From: Enterococcus phoeniculicola ATCC BAA-412
Lineage (GTDB): Bacteria > Bacillota > Bacilli > Lactobacillales > Enterococcaceae
DNA length: 64,000 bases
Assembly (NCBI RefSeq): GCF_000407505.1
Contig: NZ_ASWE01000004.1
Span: forward strand, 248,001-312,000
Direction of reading: 5' to 3'
Under the pieces are notes generated by a model. It had not been told where the DNA came from. It worked only from the letters and a program-made list of their open reading frames with translations, and made no database searches. The translations under genes were made by a program, and so were the position numbers. Shown one piece after another: positions 44,791 to 54,994 of this stretch; position 1 is the first letter of the stretch; every line of letters begins with the position of its first letter.

Positions 44791-45468
44791 GTGTTGAGAG
44801 AAGAAAAAAAAGAATATACAAATGAGTTGATAAACTATTTACAACCTAGTCCTTTCTTTCTTTTTTTTAAGAGAGCATTTGACATTATAGGCGGCTTTTT
44901 GGGAATGCTTTTGTTTTTTTTAGCTGCTGTAATCCTCTGGATGATTTATTTTTTTAGCAAAAAAAATAAAGGACCATTGATTTTTAGCCAAACAAGGATT
45001 GGAAAAGATGGAAAAAAATTTGACATCTATAAGTTTCGATCAATGGTTGTAAATGCAGAAGACGTACTGAAACAAAATGACGAATTATATAAAGAATATG
45101 TAAACTGTGGATATAAGCTGGATGAAGGGAAAGATCCTCGAGTAACGAGATTAGGCTCTTTTATTCGAAAAACAAGTATCGATGAGCTTCCTCAATTTTG
45201 GAATGTTCTTAAGGGGGATATGTCCCTTGTAGGTCCAAGACCTGTTATTCAAGAAGAGTTGTCAGAGTATGGTGAGAAAGTAGAGTTGTTTTTATCAGTC
45301 AAACCTGGAGTAACTGGAGTATGGACTGTTTCTGGAAGAAGTGATGTTCCTTATCCAGAGCGAACAGATTTAGAGCTTTCCTATTTAAAGGATCTTAGCT
45401 TGAGAAACGATTGTAAAATTTTAATTCAGACATTTATTGTCGTCTTAAAAAAAGAAGGAGCCCATTAA
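44791..45468 (+). CDS. Undecaprenyl-phosphate sugar phosphotransferase (WbaP/CpsE type)
   Basis: 225 residues with one N-terminal membrane segment (about 25-55), then the conserved catalytic domain: GPLIFSQTRIGKDGKKFDIYKFRSM, DELPQFWNVLKGDMSLVGPRP and KPGVTGVWTVSGRSD. It loads the first sugar-1-phosphate of a repeat unit on undecaprenyl phosphate; galactose-1-P, glucose-1-P and similar sugars are usual. The start is GTG with a weak ribosome site (GAGTGA). It opens the polysaccharide operon and its stop directly precedes the DUF4422 gene. Confidence 0.9.
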   Translation: MLREEKKEYTNELINYLQPSPFFLFFKRAFDIIGGFLGMLLFFLAAVILWMIYFFSKKNKGPLIFSQTRIGKDGKKFDIYKFRSMVVNAEDVLKQNDELYKEYVNCGYKLDEGKDPRVTRLGSFIRKTSIDELPQFWNVLKGDMSLVGPRPVIQEELSEYGEKVELFLSVKPGVTGVWTVSGRSDVPYPERTDLELSYLKDLSLRNDCKILIQTFIVVLKKEGAH

Positions 45469-46248
45469 GTGAATACGAAGATTTTAGTTGCAGCACATAA
45501 AAAATATTGGATGCCGGATAATGACAACTATCTGCCCATACAGGTTGGTAGAAGTCTACATCCAGATTTAGGTTACACTGGAGACAATGAAGGAGACAAC
45601 ATTTCTCAGAAAAATCCGCAGTTTAATGAACTGACAGCAATGTATTGGGCATGGAAAAATTTAGATGCTGACGTTATTGGATTAGTTCATTATCGCAGAT
45701 ATTTTGTTAGAAAGAAAAAAGGGAAAAACATTACAGAAAAAAGGGAGAATATTCTCTCTGAAAAAGATATTTTGGACTATCTTCAAGAGGTAGATATGAT
45801 TTTACCTAATCCAAGAAATTACTATATTGAAAGCTCTTATTCACATTATGCGCATGCACATAATGGCGCAGATTTGGATGAAACAAGAAAAATCATCCAA
45901 GAAAGGTTCCCTCTATATATACCTGCGTTTGATTCTGCAATGAAAAGTTCAAAGGCACACATGTTTAATATGTTTATCATGAAACGTGAAGATTTTGATG
46001 CGTATTGCAGTTGGCTGTTTGATATTTTATTTGAGTTAGAAAAGCGAATTGATATTTCTTCATATTCTGATTATGAAGCCCGTGTTTATGGGTTTATCAG
46101 TGAACGCCTTTTAGATGTCTGGGTAAATACAAATAAAAAAACGTACAAAGAGTTACCAGTCCTGTTTATGGAGCCACAAAATTGGATGAAAAAGGGAAGT
46201 AATTTTTTGAAGAGGAAATTTTTCCATTCAAAAAAAGAAGTGGGGTAG
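45469..46248 (+). CDS. DUF4422 family glycosyltransferase
   Basis: 259 residues. Recognised from KILVAAHKKYWMPDND and the GLVHYRRYFV block of DUF4422, a family found in capsule and exopolysaccharide clusters. Soluble, with a basic C-terminus. It starts GTG immediately after the preceding stop (GGAG within the end of that gene), so translation is coupled. The sugar it adds is unknown. Confidence 0.85.
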   Translation: MNTKILVAAHKKYWMPDNDNYLPIQVGRSLHPDLGYTGDNEGDNISQKNPQFNELTAMYWAWKNLDADVIGLVHYRRYFVRKKKGKNITEKRENILSEKDILDYLQEVDMILPNPRNYYIESSYSHYAHAHNGADLDETRKIIQERFPLYIPAFDSAMKSSKAHMFNMFIMKREDFDAYCSWLFDILFELEKRIDISSYSDYEARVYGFISERLLDVWVNTNKKTYKELPVLFMEPQNWMKKGSNFLKRKFFHSKKEVG

Positions 46249-46252
46249 ACAA

Positions 46253-47482
46253 ATGGAAAAGACAACGAAAAAATATCCAATAAATCAGATTCTTTTTTTT
46301 ATTGCTTTATTTTCATGGGCGCTCTATTTAGAGCTACAGACAATTACGATGTTTAAAGACCATTTACCCAATCACGGATTTTTAGCTATACGGTTATTAT
46401 GTTTCTCTCTGTTGGGAATAAAGGGTTTATATGAGCTTTCTGTTTACATTAAGCAAAAAGAATATAGTCAATTTAATTTAAAAAAAGAAGGTCGTTTTTT
46501 TATTGGTGTTCTTTTTATGTTACTGAGTGTGCTCATTGCATTCGTAAGTAAAAATACAGTTATAGTCGACACTTGCTTTCTAATTTTTTCTGCAAGAAAC
46601 CAAGACCTGCGAGTAGTAGTGAAATGGTTTATAGGTTTACAGTTAGTGGTGATGGGTGCCTGTATTTTAGGTTCCTTAACAGGGGTTCTCCCAGAACGAG
46701 TTTCTTTTAGGTCGGGAAACGTATTTAGATATTCTTTAGGGTACTCTTGGACAAGTTTTCCAGCACAAAGTTTTTATTATATCTCTCTAATGATATTTTT
46801 TGTCAAAGGAATGACGTTTAGATGGTGGGATATTCTGTTTGTTGTAGCGGGATCTGTTTTTTGGTATCAAGTGACGGACACGAAAAATCCAATTGCTCTT
46901 ATTTTACTATTTATCGTTTTATCGATGATTGTTCGAAAATGGCAACCTTTTTTTACTGGAAAACTGATGACTATTCTTTTTACAATCGCTACACCAGCAA
47001 TTACAACGTTAATGCTCGTTCTTTCAATTTTTTATAATGCAAAAGTAAAATGGTTTGTTTCGTTAAACCATTTGTTGTCTAATCGACTAGCTCTAGGACA
47101 CAAAGGTATCGACAGCTTTGGCTTCACTGCCTTTGGCCAAAAAATAGAGTTTGTAGACAACGTCAATAAGAATCTATCTAAAAATCGAAAACTAGACTAT
47201 AATTTTATTGATAGTTCATTTTTAAATATTTTAGTGACTAAGGGACTTCTTTTTTATGTAATGATCGTTGCTTCATTGACGATGCTTGTCTATAAATTTA
47301 TGAAATCATCTTATGTAATAGGCGGATTGGTGTTTCTTTTTGTCGTTGTTCATAGCTTGTTTGATCCGCAGCTGTTGGATTTGTGGTTTAGCCCATTTCC
47401 TTTATTTATCGGGAAACTCTTTTCAAGAGATAGAGTAGATGAAAATACAAATTGGTGGCAATCAACAAGTCGTTCACTATAG
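46253..47482 (+). CDS. Wzy-like polysaccharide polymerase or ligase
   Basis: 409-residue membrane protein with about ten spans and a larger extracytoplasmic loop (about 270-315). No strong motif exists in the family; identification rests on topology, size and position between glycosyltransferases in a polysaccharide operon. It would join repeat units on the outer face, using the flippase encoded at 53472. O-antigen-ligase-like function is equally possible. Confidence 0.7.
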   Translation: MEKTTKKYPINQILFFIALFSWALYLELQTITMFKDHLPNHGFLAIRLLCFSLLGIKGLYELSVYIKQKEYSQFNLKKEGRFFIGVLFMLLSVLIAFVSKNTVIVDTCFLIFSARNQDLRVVVKWFIGLQLVVMGACILGSLTGVLPERVSFRSGNVFRYSLGYSWTSFPAQSFYYISLMIFFVKGMTFRWWDILFVVAGSVFWYQVTDTKNPIALILLFIVLSMIVRKWQPFFTGKLMTILFTIATPAITTLMLVLSIFYNAKVKWFVSLNHLLSNRLALGHKGIDSFGFTAFGQKIEFVDNVNKNLSKNRKLDYNFIDSSFLNILVTKGLLFYVMIVASLTMLVYKFMKSSYVIGGLVFLFVVVHSLFDPQLLDLWFSPFPLFIGKLFSRDRVDENTNWWQSTSRSL

Positions 47483-47498
47483 ATTTGAGGAATAGAAA

Positions 47499-48557
47499 TT
47501 GGAAAAAGTATTTATTAAAACAGAGAATGGTAAAAATCCACATGCAGGTAGTAAGGCACGGGATGATGTAGATGAGTTACTAAAACAACGTGGCTATCGG
47601 CCGATTATTGTGGGAAATTATGAGCCACGAGAAGATCGTAAGGAGAATTTATTTGAAAAAATACAGCGTCACGTTACTTCATTAGTAAATGCCTTTCGCT
47701 TATTCTTTTTACTTCCAGGTAAATCAATGGTTGTTATGCAGCATCCTATGACTGGGTTTGTTTATTTTAATTGGATGATAAATCCATTGAAAAAAATAAA
47801 AAAGGTAAAACTTGTGGCACTAATTCATGACTTGGACTCATTAAGAAAGCTACATGGAGAAAACCAGAAAAATGATGAATTGGCCGATTTGAAGTTGTTA
47901 AGAAAATGTGATGCAATTATCTGCCATAATTCAAAAATGAAAGAGTATCTAATTGAAGAGAAATTCCCTGAGGAAACGATTGTTTCCTTAGAGCTGTTTG
48001 ATTATTTGACACCTGAAGTTATAACTGCGTATGATGAATCAAAAGGAATTGTGATTGCAGGAAATTTAAATGAAGAAAAATCTGGCTATTTGAGACAGTT
48101 AAAGCAGCTTTCAAAGGAACTTGTCTTTGAACTTTATGGGCCTAACTATTCTGAATTGCCACAAGAATCTGTCCATTATCATGGTTCATTTGCGCCTGAT
48201 GATCTTTTAGAGGCTATCAAGGGTAGCTATGGATTAGTTTGGGATGGATCATCAATTGGTATGTGTGAAGGGAATTTTGGTGAGTATTTACGCTATAATA
48301 ATTCTCATAAAGCATCCCTTTACTTGGCAGTAGGGATTCCAGTGATTGTCTGGAAAGAATCTGCTCTTAGTGAATTTGTGGAAAATGAAGGGATTGGCTT
48401 CTCAATCTCGAACTTGTATGAAATTGAAACGAAGATAACGTCTCAGAACAAAGAGGAATTAATAAAAAATGTAGCGGTTATGAAGGAAAAAGTGACGAAT
48501 GGGTATTTCCTAAATTCAGCGATGTCGGTTGTTGAAGGAAAATTGGAGGAGAAGTAA
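47499..48557 (+). CDS. Glycosyltransferase, galactofuranosyltransferase-like
   Basis: 352 residues, starting TTG with GAGGAATAG upstream. It resembles WbbI-type galactofuranosyltransferases of capsule clusters: the N-terminal KTENGKNPHAGSKARDDV segment and the central LVALIHDLDSLRKLHGE and LYGPNYSELP-like blocks. A UDP-galactopyranose mutase lies 4 kb downstream in the same operon and would supply UDP-galactofuranose, which fits. The exact linkage cannot be stated. Confidence 0.75.
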   Translation: MEKVFIKTENGKNPHAGSKARDDVDELLKQRGYRPIIVGNYEPREDRKENLFEKIQRHVTSLVNAFRLFFLLPGKSMVVMQHPMTGFVYFNWMINPLKKIKKVKLVALIHDLDSLRKLHGENQKNDELADLKLLRKCDAIICHNSKMKEYLIEEKFPEETIVSLELFDYLTPEVITAYDESKGIVIAGNLNEEKSGYLRQLKQLSKELVFELYGPNYSELPQESVHYHGSFAPDDLLEAIKGSYGLVWDGSSIGMCEGNFGEYLRYNNSHKASLYLAVGIPVIVWKESALSEFVENEGIGFSISNLYEIETKITSQNKEELIKNVAVMKEKVTNGYFLNSAMSVVEGKLEEK

Positions 48558-49622
48558 GTGATGAAGCCAATTATCAGTTTTATTTTACCAATCTATAATA
48601 CGGAAGAGACACTCCTTCGCCAATGCTTAAATAGGCTAGAGCAGTATTCAACCATCCCGATTGAAATTGTGCTGGTTGATGATGGTTCAAGTAGTACGAT
48701 TAAGAAAATAGCTGATGAGTATGTTTCTGATGTTCGATTTCATTACTATTATCAAGAAAACCAAGGTGTTTCTGCAGCGCGGAACACAGGCCTACGTCAT
48801 GCCCACTCAGAGTGGGTTTTCTTTTTAGATCCGGATGATTTACTTACTCAAGATTCAGAAAAATATTTTTTGAATGCTGTAAAAGACAATAAGAAGACGG
48901 ATATGATTATTTTCAGCTATAGTGAGTTAGACAATCAAACACAACAGATTTCTCCAGTGCCACTTTCCAAAATTGTCAAGTCAGACAATGGCCAGCTGTT
49001 GAACCCAGAATCCTTGTTATTAGCCGTTCTAAGAACTCCTGAGACAAAGGGAAGCTATTCAGGTTATTATCTTGGGATGCCGTGGGGAAAGCTCATCAGA
49101 CGTGAATTTCTGGTGAACCATGCAATTGAATTTCCTAAGGATATCACTAAAAGAGAAGATGCACTTTTTGCCGTACAAGTCTATAGCTGTCAGCCGAGAG
49201 TTTCTTGTGAGGCGTCAATGGTCTATCTTTACAGAACAAATAACAATGACTCTTTATCGAAAAAGTATGCTCCGGAGCTACCAGATATGTTTTTAAATTT
49301 GTTACACCGCTTATTGAAATATGAAGAGTTGGTGAATGATAAGCAAGCTTTCAACGAGTCGTACTCTATCTATTGTTTTGATTTAACTAAGGAATTAGTT
49401 AACCTATATTACTGTAATCAAAATAACCCAGAGACATATAAAGAACGAAAACAAGCGTTTCTAAACTTTCGTGAGACAGAGGAACTTTTACCGTACTTTA
49501 CAACGGTGCCAAGATTTAATGGACCTTTATGGAAAAAAGTCTTGTTTTACTGCATAAAAAATAAACAGTTTTTCTTTTTAAATGCGATTTATGTGTTAAG
49601 GAAAGTGCGTGCTTCATTGTAA
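48558..49622 (+). CDS. GT2-family glycosyltransferase
   Basis: 354 residues. GT2 motifs: ISFILPIYNTEETL, IVLVDDGSSSTI, NQGVSAARNTGLRHA and FLDPDDLLTQDS (the metal-binding DPDD), with an E-D pair TKREDALFAV as catalytic base region. No membrane span. GGAGGAG is upstream; GTG 48558 and ATG 48561 are both possible. The donor sugar is unknown. Confidence 0.88.
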   Translation: MMKPIISFILPIYNTEETLLRQCLNRLEQYSTIPIEIVLVDDGSSSTIKKIADEYVSDVRFHYYYQENQGVSAARNTGLRHAHSEWVFFLDPDDLLTQDSEKYFLNAVKDNKKTDMIIFSYSELDNQTQQISPVPLSKIVKSDNGQLLNPESLLLAVLRTPETKGSYSGYYLGMPWGKLIRREFLVNHAIEFPKDITKREDALFAVQVYSCQPRVSCEASMVYLYRTNNNDSLSKKYAPELPDMFLNLLHRLLKYEELVNDKQAFNESYSIYCFDLTKELVNLYYCNQNNPETYKERKQAFLNFRETEELLPYFTTVPRFNGPLWKKVLFYCIKNKQFFFLNAIYVLRKVRASL

Positions 49623-49635
49623 AGGAGAAGAAAAA

Positions 49636-50688
49636 ATGATTAAGGTAGACCTATTAATCCCTCGTTATTCTGGAAAAGGCGGAACAGAAACGGTTATAAA
49701 AAAAGTCGTTGATTTTTTTGAAAAAAGAGAGGATATTACATTTCACCTTGTTTTGTCTCAAGGAATGGATTCTTTGACGTGGTTAGGGACATTTCAAAAT
49801 TATGAAGAAAATAAAAATACCTCTTCCAATAAACTGGTTCAATATGCCTCTGGTGTTCTTTATCTATCAAAGTACTTTAAACGAACAGATGCTGACATTA
49901 TAATCTGTCTAAATACAACTATGCTTCGTGTGGCACATTTTTTCAAAAATCGATATAAAAAATCTTTTAAACTAGTATCTTGGATTCATTTTTCAATTTT
50001 TGATGAAAAAGCTATTAATTCTAAGTTTTTACATTTAGCAGAGTATCATTTAGCTATTAGCAGTGGCATAAAGAAGCAATTACAATCTTTGGATATTCCA
50101 GATGAACAGATTTTTTTATTGTTTAACCCGATTGAGCACCAAGAGAGAACGATTTCTCCACCAAATCAAGGAAAAAAATATATCTATATTGGACGATTAA
50201 TGATGGAAGGTCAGAAGAATGTGTCTGAGCTTTTGTATGGATTAGCACAGCTTGATGGAGAGTGGAGCCTAGATATCTATGGAGATGGTGAGGAGCGACA
50301 AGAACTGGAGAGTTTAGCTTCAAAGCTTGGTATTGCTGATAAAGTGGCATTTTTAGGTTGGGTAGTCAACCCGTGGAACCAGATACAATCGGCAACTGCT
50401 TTAGTATTAACTTCTCAGTTTGAAGGATTTCCCATGGTTCTTTTAGAGTCAATTTCATATGGAGTGCCATGTATCTCTTCAAATTGTCCTACTGGTCCAG
50501 AAGATATTATTACAGAAGCGAATGGTTTGCTTTACAAGATGCATAAAACAGAGGAATTATGTCAGTCATTAAGTATTATTGGAGAAAAAACGTTTTCCAG
50601 TGAGGAAGTAAAACAATCAATTAATCGATTTTATCCAGAGACATATTTTACAGTTTTCGCACAATTTCTTTACAAAATTATTTCTTAG
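49636..50688 (+). CDS. GT4-family glycosyltransferase
   Basis: 350 residues. N-terminal acceptor domain with PRYSGKGGTETVIKKVVDFF, and C-terminal donor domain with YIGRLMMEGQKN, ALVLTSQFEGFPMVLLESIS (E-x7-E) and NCPTGPEDII. Its nearest style is RfaB/WaaB-like 1,6-galactosyltransferases. ATG 49636 follows AAAGGAGAAG. It overlaps none, starting 14 bases after the GT2 stop, in the same operon. Confidence 0.88.
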   Translation: MIKVDLLIPRYSGKGGTETVIKKVVDFFEKREDITFHLVLSQGMDSLTWLGTFQNYEENKNTSSNKLVQYASGVLYLSKYFKRTDADIIICLNTTMLRVAHFFKNRYKKSFKLVSWIHFSIFDEKAINSKFLHLAEYHLAISSGIKKQLQSLDIPDEQIFLLFNPIEHQERTISPPNQGKKYIYIGRLMMEGQKNVSELLYGLAQLDGEWSLDIYGDGEERQELESLASKLGIADKVAFLGWVVNPWNQIQSATALVLTSQFEGFPMVLLESISYGVPCISSNCPTGPEDIITEANGLLYKMHKTEELCQSLSIIGEKTFSSEEVKQSINRFYPETYFTVFAQFLYKIIS

Positions 50689-50808
50689 ATTACAGAAGGT
50701 TTAAAAAAGTCTTGTGGTTGTATCAGAAATTCTATAGATGATTGAAAAATATGTTTTCTTTTGGTATGGTTTGTAAGTGATTAAAATAAGAATAGAAGAG
50801 GGAAACAT

Positions 50809-51207
50809 ATGAAGCGTGTAATAACCTATGGAACATTTGACTTATTGCATTATGGACATATTAATTTATTAAGACGGGCAAAAGAACAAGGGGACTACTT
50901 GGTGGTTGCTCTTTCAACAGATGAATTTAATTGGGATGAAAAACAAAAAAAATGTTATTTCTCATATGAAAAAAGAAAACAGTTATTAGAGGCAATTCGT
51001 TATGTAGATTTAGTTATTCCTGAAAATAATTGGGAACAAAAAATTACTGATGTAAAGGAATATCATATTGATACATTTGTTATGGGAGACGACTGGGCTG
51101 GTAAATTTGATTTCATTCAAGATGAGACTGAAGCAGAAGTTGTTTATTTAGCTAGAACTCCTGAAATATCAACGACTCAAATCAAGAAAGATTTGAAGTT
51201 GAATTAA
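50809..51207 (+). CDS. tagD: Glycerol-3-phosphate cytidylyltransferase
   Basis: 132 residues, the usual size. Makes CDP-glycerol from CTP and glycerol 3-phosphate. The HxGH nucleotide site is LLHYGHIN (about residue 15), followed by FVMGDDWAGKFD and EISTTQIKKDL (the RTSSTK-like loop). CDP-glycerol is the donor for the TagB-like and TagF-like enzymes at 19-23 kb, linking the two clusters. AGAGGG precedes the ATG. It begins after a 120-base gap in the operon. Confidence 0.94.
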   Translation: MKRVITYGTFDLLHYGHINLLRRAKEQGDYLVVALSTDEFNWDEKQKKCYFSYEKRKQLLEAIRYVDLVIPENNWEQKITDVKEYHIDTFVMGDDWAGKFDFIQDETEAEVVYLARTPEISTTQIKKDLKLN

Positions 51208-51236
51208 TTTTCTATAAGAAGGAGTGACTTCATTTT

Positions 51237-52178
51237 ATGAAAGTCTGGCAAAAAACAATTATTGGATTCTTAATGTTTATCTTAGTCGTTTTAATTGGAG
51301 CCGTTGCCGTAGGGGCGGTGTTCTATAACGATGCAAAAAAGGTTGCAGACAGTGCGTATGAACCAATTGAACGAGGTACACCAAGTTTACGTAAAGAAGC
51401 ACTGGATTACTCAAATTCTGAACCATTTTCTGTATTGCTTCTAGGGATTGATACAGATGAAGTTAGAGGGAGCCAGACAGAAGGTCGCTCAGATTCGATT
51501 ATGGTCGCAACAATTAATCCACAGAAGAAACAAACTACCTTAGTAAGTATTCCACGAGATACTTATACAGAGCTTGTTGGAAACGGAACGTCTGATAAAC
51601 TAAATCATGCGTATGCTTATGGCGGCGTAGCCATGGCAATGTCCAGTGTAGAAAATTTACTTGATATTCCTATTGATCACTACGCTCTTGTCAATATGGA
51701 TGGGATGACTGACTTGATCGATGAAGTTGGTGGAGTAGATATTGATAACCATCTTGCTTTTGAATATGAAGGTGCGAATTTCCCACTAGGAAAAATTCAT
51801 CTAGAAGGCTGGCAAGCTGTGAAATATTCTCGTATGAGATATGATGATCCTGAAGGAGATTACGGTCGTCAAAAGCGTCAACGAATAGTGTTAGAAGCGC
51901 TCTTTCACGAGTTGGCATCTATTGATAATATTTCCAATTACAAAAATCTGTTAGAAGTTTTAGGGAATAATGCAAAAACTGACCTTTCTTGGGATACAAT
52001 TATGACTCTTCTAAAAAAATATACACCGGCGTTAACGACAATGAAGACGGACCAACTACAAGGTGAAGGTTTTGATGGGGACGGAGTCACTGGTGAATAC
52101 CAAATTAGTTATCAAGGAATTGCACCAGATGAACTATTACGTGTCCAAACGCTGTTAAAAGAACAACTAGAAAAGTAG
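51237..52178 (+). CDS. LCP-family (LytR-CpsA-Psr) phosphotransferase
   Basis: 313 residues with one N-terminal membrane anchor (about 7-30) and an external LCP domain. Conserved pieces: LLLGIDTDEVRGSQTEGRSDSI, SIPRDTYTEL with catalytic arginine, and RMRYDDPEGDYGRQKRQ. LCP enzymes attach lipid-linked wall polymers to peptidoglycan. It follows tagD by 30 bases. The likely substrate is the polymer made by this operon and the tag genes. Confidence 0.92.
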   Translation: MKVWQKTIIGFLMFILVVLIGAVAVGAVFYNDAKKVADSAYEPIERGTPSLRKEALDYSNSEPFSVLLLGIDTDEVRGSQTEGRSDSIMVATINPQKKQTTLVSIPRDTYTELVGNGTSDKLNHAYAYGGVAMAMSSVENLLDIPIDHYALVNMDGMTDLIDEVGGVDIDNHLAFEYEGANFPLGKIHLEGWQAVKYSRMRYDDPEGDYGRQKRQRIVLEALFHELASIDNISNYKNLLEVLGNNAKTDLSWDTIMTLLKKYTPALTTMKTDQLQGEGFDGDGVTGEYQISYQGIAPDELLRVQTLLKEQLEK

Positions 52179-52349
52179 TTTGAGTTGTTGAGTACTTACA
52201 AATAGATAAATGATACGATTTAGGGTTGGGATAAACTGGTTCAGTGTAATCTCAGCCCTAGTATTGATTTTAAAGAACACAAGAATAACAGTATTTAAAA
52301 AAATAGTGCCTTAGGTTCTTTTTTTTGACAAGAAATGGAGTGGATGAAT

Positions 52350-53456
52350 ATGTTTGATTATTTAGTTGTTGGCTCAGGCTTATACGGTGCTGTATTTGCA
52401 CATGAAGCGGCAAAAAAAGGAAAAAAAGTAAAAGTAATTGAGAAAAGAAATCATATTGCAGGAAATATCTATACAAAAGAAACTGAAGGGATACAAGTTC
52501 ATCAGTATGGAGCCCATATCTTCCATACAAGTGATAAGTCTGTTTGGGAGTATGTTCAGCAATTTGCAGAATTTAACAGATATACGAATTCACCCATTGC
52601 AAACTATCACGGTGAAATTTACAATTTGCCTTTCAACATGAATACATTTAATAAATTATGGGGCGTAATTACTCCTGATGAAGCGAAACAGAAAATTGAG
52701 GAACAACGATCTGTATTGAAGGGAAAACAGCCTGAAAACCTTGAAGAACAAGCAATTTCACTTGTAGGAACAGACATCTATGAAAAGCTGATTAAATCCT
52801 ATACTGAAAAACAATGGGGAAGAGCTTGTACTGAGCTTCCATCATTTATCATTAAACGACTACCCGTGCGTTTTACCTATGACAATAATTATTTCAATGA
52901 TATTTATCAGGGAATTCCCATTGGCGGATACACCCAAATCGTTGAAAAGATGCTTGAACACCCCAATATAGAAGTTGAATTAAATGTAGACTTCTTTGAG
53001 AATCGTGCTAATTATGAAACGGTAGCTAAAAAAATTGTTTATACAGGAATGATTGATCAATACTTTGATTATGAACATGGCGTACTTGAGTATCGCTCTC
53101 TTCGATTTGAAACAGAGGCATTGAATCAAGAAAATTTTCAAGGAAATGCAGTTGTCAACTATACGGATGGAGAGACTCCTTATACACGAATTATTGAGCA
53201 CAAGCATTTTGAGTTTGGTACACAGGAAAAAACAGTGATTACAAGAGAGTATTCAAAAGAATGGAAACAAGGGGATGAGCCCTATTATCCTGTAAACGAT
53301 CAAAAAAATTCTGAGTTATATCGGAAATATTATAAATTAGCTCAAGCACAGGAAAATGTGATTTTTGGTGGACGCCTTGGTTTGTACAAGTATTTTGATA
53401 TGCATCAAGTAATTAAAGCAGCGTTGCATGCTGTCAAAAAAGAATTGAAGGATTAA
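52350..53456 (+). CDS. glf: UDP-galactopyranose mutase
   Basis: 368-residue flavoenzyme making UDP-galactofuranose. The FAD site is VVGSGLYGAVFAHEAAKKGK at residues 5-25 with VIEKR; downstream signature blocks are HIAGNIYTKE and VHQYGAHIFHTS. ATG 52350 is chosen since the family begins MFDYLVVGSG; the ribosome site GGAG is 9 bases away. It supplies the donor for the galactofuranosyltransferase-like gene at 47499. Galactofuranose in the polymer is therefore likely. Confidence 0.95.
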   Translation: MFDYLVVGSGLYGAVFAHEAAKKGKKVKVIEKRNHIAGNIYTKETEGIQVHQYGAHIFHTSDKSVWEYVQQFAEFNRYTNSPIANYHGEIYNLPFNMNTFNKLWGVITPDEAKQKIEEQRSVLKGKQPENLEEQAISLVGTDIYEKLIKSYTEKQWGRACTELPSFIIKRLPVRFTYDNNYFNDIYQGIPIGGYTQIVEKMLEHPNIEVELNVDFFENRANYETVAKKIVYTGMIDQYFDYEHGVLEYRSLRFETEALNQENFQGNAVVNYTDGETPYTRIIEHKHFEFGTQEKTVITREYSKEWKQGDEPYYPVNDQKNSELYRKYYKLAQAQENVIFGGRLGLYKYFDMHQVIKAALHAVKKELKD

Positions 53457-53471
53457 GGAGGCGGCTGCCCT

Positions 53472-54887
53472 GTGAAAATCATCAAAAATTATCTTTACAA
53501 TGTGGGCTATCAAGTCCTTGTGATGATTTTACCACTAATTACCGTCCCTTATATAGCACGTGTAATTGGGGCTCATGGAGTAGGTGTGAACGCCTATACG
53601 AATTCAATTATTCAATATTTTATTCTATTTGGCAGTATAGGTGTCAATTTATATGGGAATCGGTCAATTGCTTATGTGAGAGATAACAAAAAAGAAATGA
53701 GTAAAGTATTTTGGGAAATAACCGTTTTGAAAGTAATAACGGTTACCTTGGCTTACCTTGCTTTCTTGCTGTTTCTTTTATTTACGAATAAATATCAACA
53801 TTACTTTTTATATCAATCTATTCTAATCTTAGCCGCAGGGCTTGATATATCGTGGTTGTTCATGGGGATTGAAGATTTTCAAAAACCAGTTTTAAGAAAT
53901 ATGCTCGTTAAAATCGCTTCTGTCGTACTTATTTTTAGTTTAGTAAAGACATCGAATGATTTGGGCATGTATATATTGATTACATCAGGATCAATTTTTA
54001 TCGGAAATCTTACCCTGTGGCCTTACCTGAGAAAAACAGTTCGTCGAATTCATTTACGCAAATTACAAATATGGAAACATCTGCGTCCATCTCTTAGTCT
54101 ATTTATACCTCAAATAGCTATTCAGATTTATCTGGTATTAAATAAAACGATGCTAGGGGCACTTGTATCAGTTACCTCAGCCGGATATTTTGACAATGCA
54201 GATAAACTTGTAAAAGTAATCTTGGCGGTTGTTACAGCAACTGGAACAGTCATGCTTCCTCGAGTAGCTCATACATTTGCTAAAGGAAACAATGAAAAAG
54301 TAAATGAATATTTGTACACATCTTTTGATATGGTAAGCTTGATTGCTACTCCGATGATGTTTGGCTTAATGGCTATTTCACCAAAGTTTGCTCCCTGGTT
54401 TTTTGGTCAAAATTTCTTGGGGATTGAAACATTGGTAATGGTCCTTTCGCCTGTTATACTATTGATAGGCTGGAGTAATGTTACCGGACAACAATATCTT
54501 ATGCCTACACACAAGATGAAATATTTTACCTATTCAGTGACAGTAGGCGCGGTGGTTAATTTGCTGTTAAACATACTTATGATTCCTTTATGGGGAGCGG
54601 TAGGTGCATGTATTGCTACTGTTATTTCTGAGGCATTAGTATGTATTGTTCAGTTCTATTCAGTGAAAAAATTTATTCCAATAAAAAAAATGTTTTTAAA
54701 TATTTGGAAATATTTGGTTGCAGGAATTTTGATGTTTGTAGCAGTTTATTATCTAAATGTGACTTGGCAGTTTAGCATGATGTATTTGTTCATTGAAGTT
54801 GTTATCGGTATTTTGATATATACTTTCGTTATTTTTTTATTAAAACCTACAAGTTTAACTGTTTTGTATAAATTTATTAAACGATAG
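53472..54887 (+). CDS. Wzx-type polysaccharide flippase
   Basis: 471-residue membrane protein of the MATE/polysaccharide-transporter superfamily, with about 12 to 14 spans. The N-terminus KNYLYNVGYQVLVMILPLITVPYIARVIGAHGVG is the typical start, followed by YLVLNKTMLGALVSVTSAGYFDNADKLVK. It would move lipid-linked repeat units to the outer face. The start is GTG with GGAGG 10 bases upstream. The same operon also holds an ABC exporter, so two export routes are present. Confidence 0.9.
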   Translation: MKIIKNYLYNVGYQVLVMILPLITVPYIARVIGAHGVGVNAYTNSIIQYFILFGSIGVNLYGNRSIAYVRDNKKEMSKVFWEITVLKVITVTLAYLAFLLFLLFTNKYQHYFLYQSILILAAGLDISWLFMGIEDFQKPVLRNMLVKIASVVLIFSLVKTSNDLGMYILITSGSIFIGNLTLWPYLRKTVRRIHLRKLQIWKHLRPSLSLFIPQIAIQIYLVLNKTMLGALVSVTSAGYFDNADKLVKVILAVVTATGTVMLPRVAHTFAKGNNEKVNEYLYTSFDMVSLIATPMMFGLMAISPKFAPWFFGQNFLGIETLVMVLSPVILLIGWSNVTGQQYLMPTHKMKYFTYSVTVGAVVNLLLNILMIPLWGAVGACIATVISEALVCIVQFYSVKKFIPIKKMFLNIWKYLVAGILMFVAVYYLNVTWQFSMMYLFIEVVIGILIYTFVIFLLKPTSLTVLYKFIKR

Positions 54888-54994
54888 TTTAAAGTCATGA
54901 GATAGACTTTTTTCTCATATCTTTTTATGCTATTATATATGTTGTCTCAAAATCCAGACGAATGTCTAGAAAAACAAGAGATAGGATGAACACA